From Prevotellaceae bacterium (GTDB lineage Bacteria; Bacteroidota; Bacteroidia; Bacteroidales; Bacteroidaceae), in contig JAFLUV010000024.1 in the NCBI GenBank assembly GCA_022508635.1, positions 1-18,380 on the forward strand: a stretch of 18,380 nucleotides of DNA, written 5' to 3'. The notes under the pieces are model-generated. The model was not told the origin of the DNA. It searched no databases and saw only the letters and a list, made by a program, of their open reading frames with translations. A program made the position numbers and the translations under genes. Below are positions 16,520 through 18,380 of the stretch, piece by piece; the first letter of the stretch is position 1, and each line of letters starts with the position of its first letter.

Positions 16520-16699
16520 TGCTTTTGGTTGCTTCATATAATGGAAGAACATTATATGGTTATGTTTGTAACTTTTTTGATTTCCTTCATTACAGAAGTT
16601 CAATAATTAAAAGATATAATTTGAAATTTTAGTGCTTTCTCCTTCAAAAACGATAAACTAGGTTTATGTTATTATATAGGAAACAGCGTTCCTTGTTGA

Positions 16700-17797
16700 C
16701 TATTTCTCACCATAATAGCAGGCATACCATTGGGCAAAGGCACGGAGACCCTGACGGAGTGGTGTGGAGGGGCGAAAGCCGAAATCACGTTCTAATGGCG
16801 TGGTGTCAGCATAGGTGACAGGTACGTCGCCAGGCTGCATGGGAACAAGCTCTTTGTGGGACTCGAAGTCATAGTCTGCTGGAAGGACACCGGCTGCGAT
16901 GAGCTCTTCTTGTAGGATAGTAACGAAGTCGAGCAAATTCTCCGGAGAGTTGTTCCCGATATTATAGACCATATAAGGCGGAACGGGCAAACCGTCTTCA
17001 CCTGTTTGTTTTTCGGGAGCATGCTGCATGACGCGTACTACGCCCTCTACAATGTCATCAACATAGGTGAAATCTCGCTTACAGTTGCCATAGTTGAAGA
17101 TCTGGATGGTTTTACCCTCGCGCAATTTGTTTGTAAAGCCAAAGTAGGCCATATCAGGGCGCCCGGCAGGGCCGTAGACGGTGAAGAAGCGCAGGCCGGT
17201 GCAAGGAATGTTGTAGAGCTTGCTGTAAGCATGTGCCATAAGTTCGTTGCTCTTTTTCGTGGCAGCATAAAGACTGACAGGGTTGTCTACTTTGTCATCG
17301 GTGGAGTAGGGTACTTTCTTATTGCTGCCGTAGACACTGCTACTACTAGCATAGACAAGGTGCTCCACACCGTGATAGCCGCTCTCATCTGCATCGTTCT
17401 GGTCAAAGCTATGGCGGCAGGCTTCCAGTATGTTGTAGAAACCGATGAGGTTGCTCTCAATGTAGGCATCGGGGTTTGTGATGCTGTAGCGTACGCCGGC
17501 TTGTGCAGCCAGGTTGACGACAACGTTAGGCCTATATTCTGCAAAAACATAATCTACACAGGTTCTGTCAGCGATAGATTTTTCTATGAAAACCCAGTCA
17601 CGTCCGAGTGCTGCAATGCCAGCCAGTCGCTCTCGCTTGAGACTCACATCGTAGTAGTCTGTCACAGAGTCTATACCGACAACTTTGATATCTTTTAAAT
17701 TTTTGAAAAGACGAAGGACAAGATTGCTGCCAATAAAGCCTGCGGCTCCTGTTACCAATATGGTCTTGCCTTCAAGGCCTACATTATATCTTACCAT
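16700..17797 (-). CDS. UDP-glucuronate 4-epimerase (extended SDR family)
   Basis: This 365-residue NAD-dependent epimerase most likely converts UDP-glucuronate to UDP-galacturonate, a precursor for acidic surface polysaccharides. It has the NAD loop TGAAGFIGSNL (16-26), a Ser-rich SSSSVYG (151-157), and the catalytic Tyr177-xxx-Lys181 in YAATKK. Features of the glucuronate epimerase branch are QAGVRYSI (99-106), the YGPAGRPDMAYF stretch near 208-219, and the C-terminal VPMQPGDVPVTYADTTPLERDFGF region. Related UDP-glucose 4-epimerases usually lack these. Length is slightly above the usual 335-350 because of an insertion near 131-145 rich in Asp, Asn and His. The start is ATG. It heads the polysaccharide segment behind a long leader and a good promoter; the 180-base spacer after it holds no motif I recognise. 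Confidence 0.9.
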   Translation of the reverse strand: MVRYNVGLEGKTILVTGAAGFIGSNLVLRLFKNLKDIKVVGIDSVTDYYDVSLKRERLAGIAALGRDWVFIEKSIADRTCVDYVFAEYRPNVVVNLAAQAGVRYSITNPDAYIESNLIGFYNILEACRHSFDQNDADESGYHGVEHLVYASSSSVYGSNKKVPYSTDDKVDNPVSLYAATKKSNELMAHAYSKLYNIPCTGLRFFTVYGPAGRPDMAYFGFTNKLREGKTIQIFNYGNCKRDFTYVDDIVEGVVRVMQHAPEKQTGEDGLPVPPYMVYNIGNNSPENLLDFVTILQEELIAAGVLPADYDFESHKELVPMQPGDVPVTYADTTPLERDFGFRPSTPLRQGLRAFAQWYACYYGEK

Positions 17798-17990
17798 TGT
17801 GTTATTGTTTGTTATGTAGTTTAGAGTGTTGCGTCAGAATAAATGTCTCATATACTAATGAGCATACTTTTAGTGCTTCGAAGATGTTGTAAAACACTAT
17901 TCTCCAGATGATTACGAAATGATATACTTTTATTCTTTCGTTTGTCTCGTGTTTACCCTGCATCAGATGCATAAAAGCAAAATGATATTT
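17798..17990 (-). other. long AT-rich 5' leader of the polysaccharide operon
   Basis: About 190 nt separate the predicted transcription start near 17990 from the epimerase ATG. The leader contains several small inverted repeats: TGCAT/ATGCA (17959-17971), ACGAAA/TTTCGT (17914-17919 and 17936-17941) and CTCAT/ATGAG (17847-17862). A 99-codon open frame crosses it but also overlaps the promoter and looks non-coding. Function is unknown; transcriptional control in the leader is common for Bacteroides capsule operons, but no match to a known element was recognised. Confidence 0.4.
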
Positions 17991-17996
17991 TCCTTG

Positions 17997-18026
17997 CAAA
18001 GATACATTTTTTATATTAAATAGCAA
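17997..18026 (-). promoter_or_regulatory. Bacteroides-type promoter of the polysaccharide segment
   Basis: On the minus strand TTG (plus 18024-18026) is followed after 19 bases by TATCTTTG (plus 17997-18004), matching the Bacteroidetes -33 TTTG/TTG and -7 TAnnTTTG consensus. Transcription should begin near 17990 and run into the epimerase gene. The spacing equals that of the galM promoter in this window, which adds confidence. Confidence 0.75.
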
Positions 18027-18197
18027 GTGTCTACAATTAAAATTTCTAAAGTCTTGATGCAACTCTCTATAAGTGGGATATTTATTGGTTTTTAGCAGCA
18101 TGCTTCATTGAAATCCATTGGGTATATATATAAAAATAATATGAGGCTTCCCGGAACTCTGAGTCAGCGTTCTGAAATTATAGATATAGCTTCTCCT

Positions 18198-18237
18198 ATT
18201 TGTTACTATGCAATTATAAAATTGTAAGGTAACAAAT
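18198..18237. repeat. inverted repeat in the intergenic region
   Basis: A perfect 9 bp inverted repeat, ATTTGTTAC (18198-18206) and GTAACAAAT (18229-18237), encloses a second 5 bp repeat CAATT/AATTG around ATAA. The plus-strand flank is TTTT and the minus-strand flank has no T-run. It could be an operator upstream of the polysaccharide promoter, or a weak terminator. Apart from this, bases 18027-18296 show no feature I can support. Confidence 0.45.
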
Positions 18238-18296
18238 TTTATGTTGTCTCATGGAATGGGGCATTACGGTTATAAACTACCTAATTTACAAAAAGG

Positions 18297-18380
18297 TTAA
18301 CGCCCTTGTCGTAACGGACAATTCATCCTTTCCAGAAGAGTAATGTCGACTTCGAGGCATATTCCAATGCTCTGGCCGGT
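18297..18380 (-). CDS. possible 3' end of an unidentified gene cut by the window edge
   Basis: Base composition rises in GC after about 18300 compared with the AT-rich spacer. A minus-strand frame open at the window edge ends with TAA at 18297-18299, its last residues reading ITLLERMNCPLRQGR. Another minus frame is open for about 18 codons, so strand and frame are uncertain. Too little is visible to name a product. Confidence 0.2.
   Translation of the reverse strand, partial: TGQSIGICLEVDITLLERMNCPLRQGR

Noticed and set aside
16520..16603. Upstream TTG start for the family 2 glycosyltransferase
   Set aside because: The extra 28 residues do not look like the family, whose members begin at the MRISIITATF strand encoded from 16519.
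17006..17698. 230-codon open frame on the plus strand
   Set aside because: It lies entirely opposite the well-supported epimerase gene and has no family motifs; long antisense frames are common there because of codon bias.
17802..18101. 99-codon open frame on the minus strand directly before the epimerase gene
   Set aside because: It is AT-rich with no recognisable motif, and a good promoter lies inside it at 17997-18026, so its start codon would not be on the transcript.

Overview
The window is about 18.4 kb of a Bacteroidetes chromosome, most likely Prevotella or a close relative in the Bacteroidales. Three things point there: the gene families (a galM-gluP-galK cluster, a DUF4964/DUF5127/DUF4965/DUF1793 protein, an NTP_transf_5 protein, a YbiT-like ABC-F protein), the absence of obvious Shine-Dalgarno sequences, and promoters of the Bacteroides type (TTTG or TTG, 19 bases, then TAnnTTTG). 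All convincing genes lie on the minus strand, so transcription runs from high to low coordinates. No tRNA, rRNA, insertion sequence or CRISPR array was seen.

In transcription order, the right third (18.0 to 10.1 kb) is a surface-polysaccharide segment. A good promoter and a leader of about 190 nt precede a UDP-glucuronate 4-epimerase. Then come a family 2 glycosyltransferase, a fused two-domain phosphoglycosyltransferase (WecA/MraY-like half plus PglC/WbaP-like half), an NTP_transf_5 protein, and a secreted glutaminase-like DUF4965 protein. A strong intrinsic terminator closes the segment. The epimerase would supply a UDP-uronic acid, the fusion would load the first sugar phosphate on undecaprenyl phosphate, and the glycosyltransferase would extend it. 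No flippase, polymerase or export gene is in view.

The middle (9.6 to 3.8 kb) is a housekeeping run: a secreted GH73 glucosaminidase with two LysM domains, an ABC-F ATPase, grpE, dnaJ and folC. Upstream of the glucosaminidase is an AT-rich spacer with four tandem palindromic repeats built on TTCGCGAA, and a fifth copy sits near its promoter.

The left part (3.8 to 0.1 kb) is a galactose-use operon, galM-gluP-galK, with a near-consensus promoter and a possible terminator at the left edge.

The points most worth following are the double phosphoglycosyltransferase fusion with altered active-site motifs, three CAGTTAGG repeats at exact 22 bp spacing in front of it (a LytTR-type site pattern), the TTCGCGAA array, and the ABC-F protein in which one ATP site looks intact and the other degenerate.
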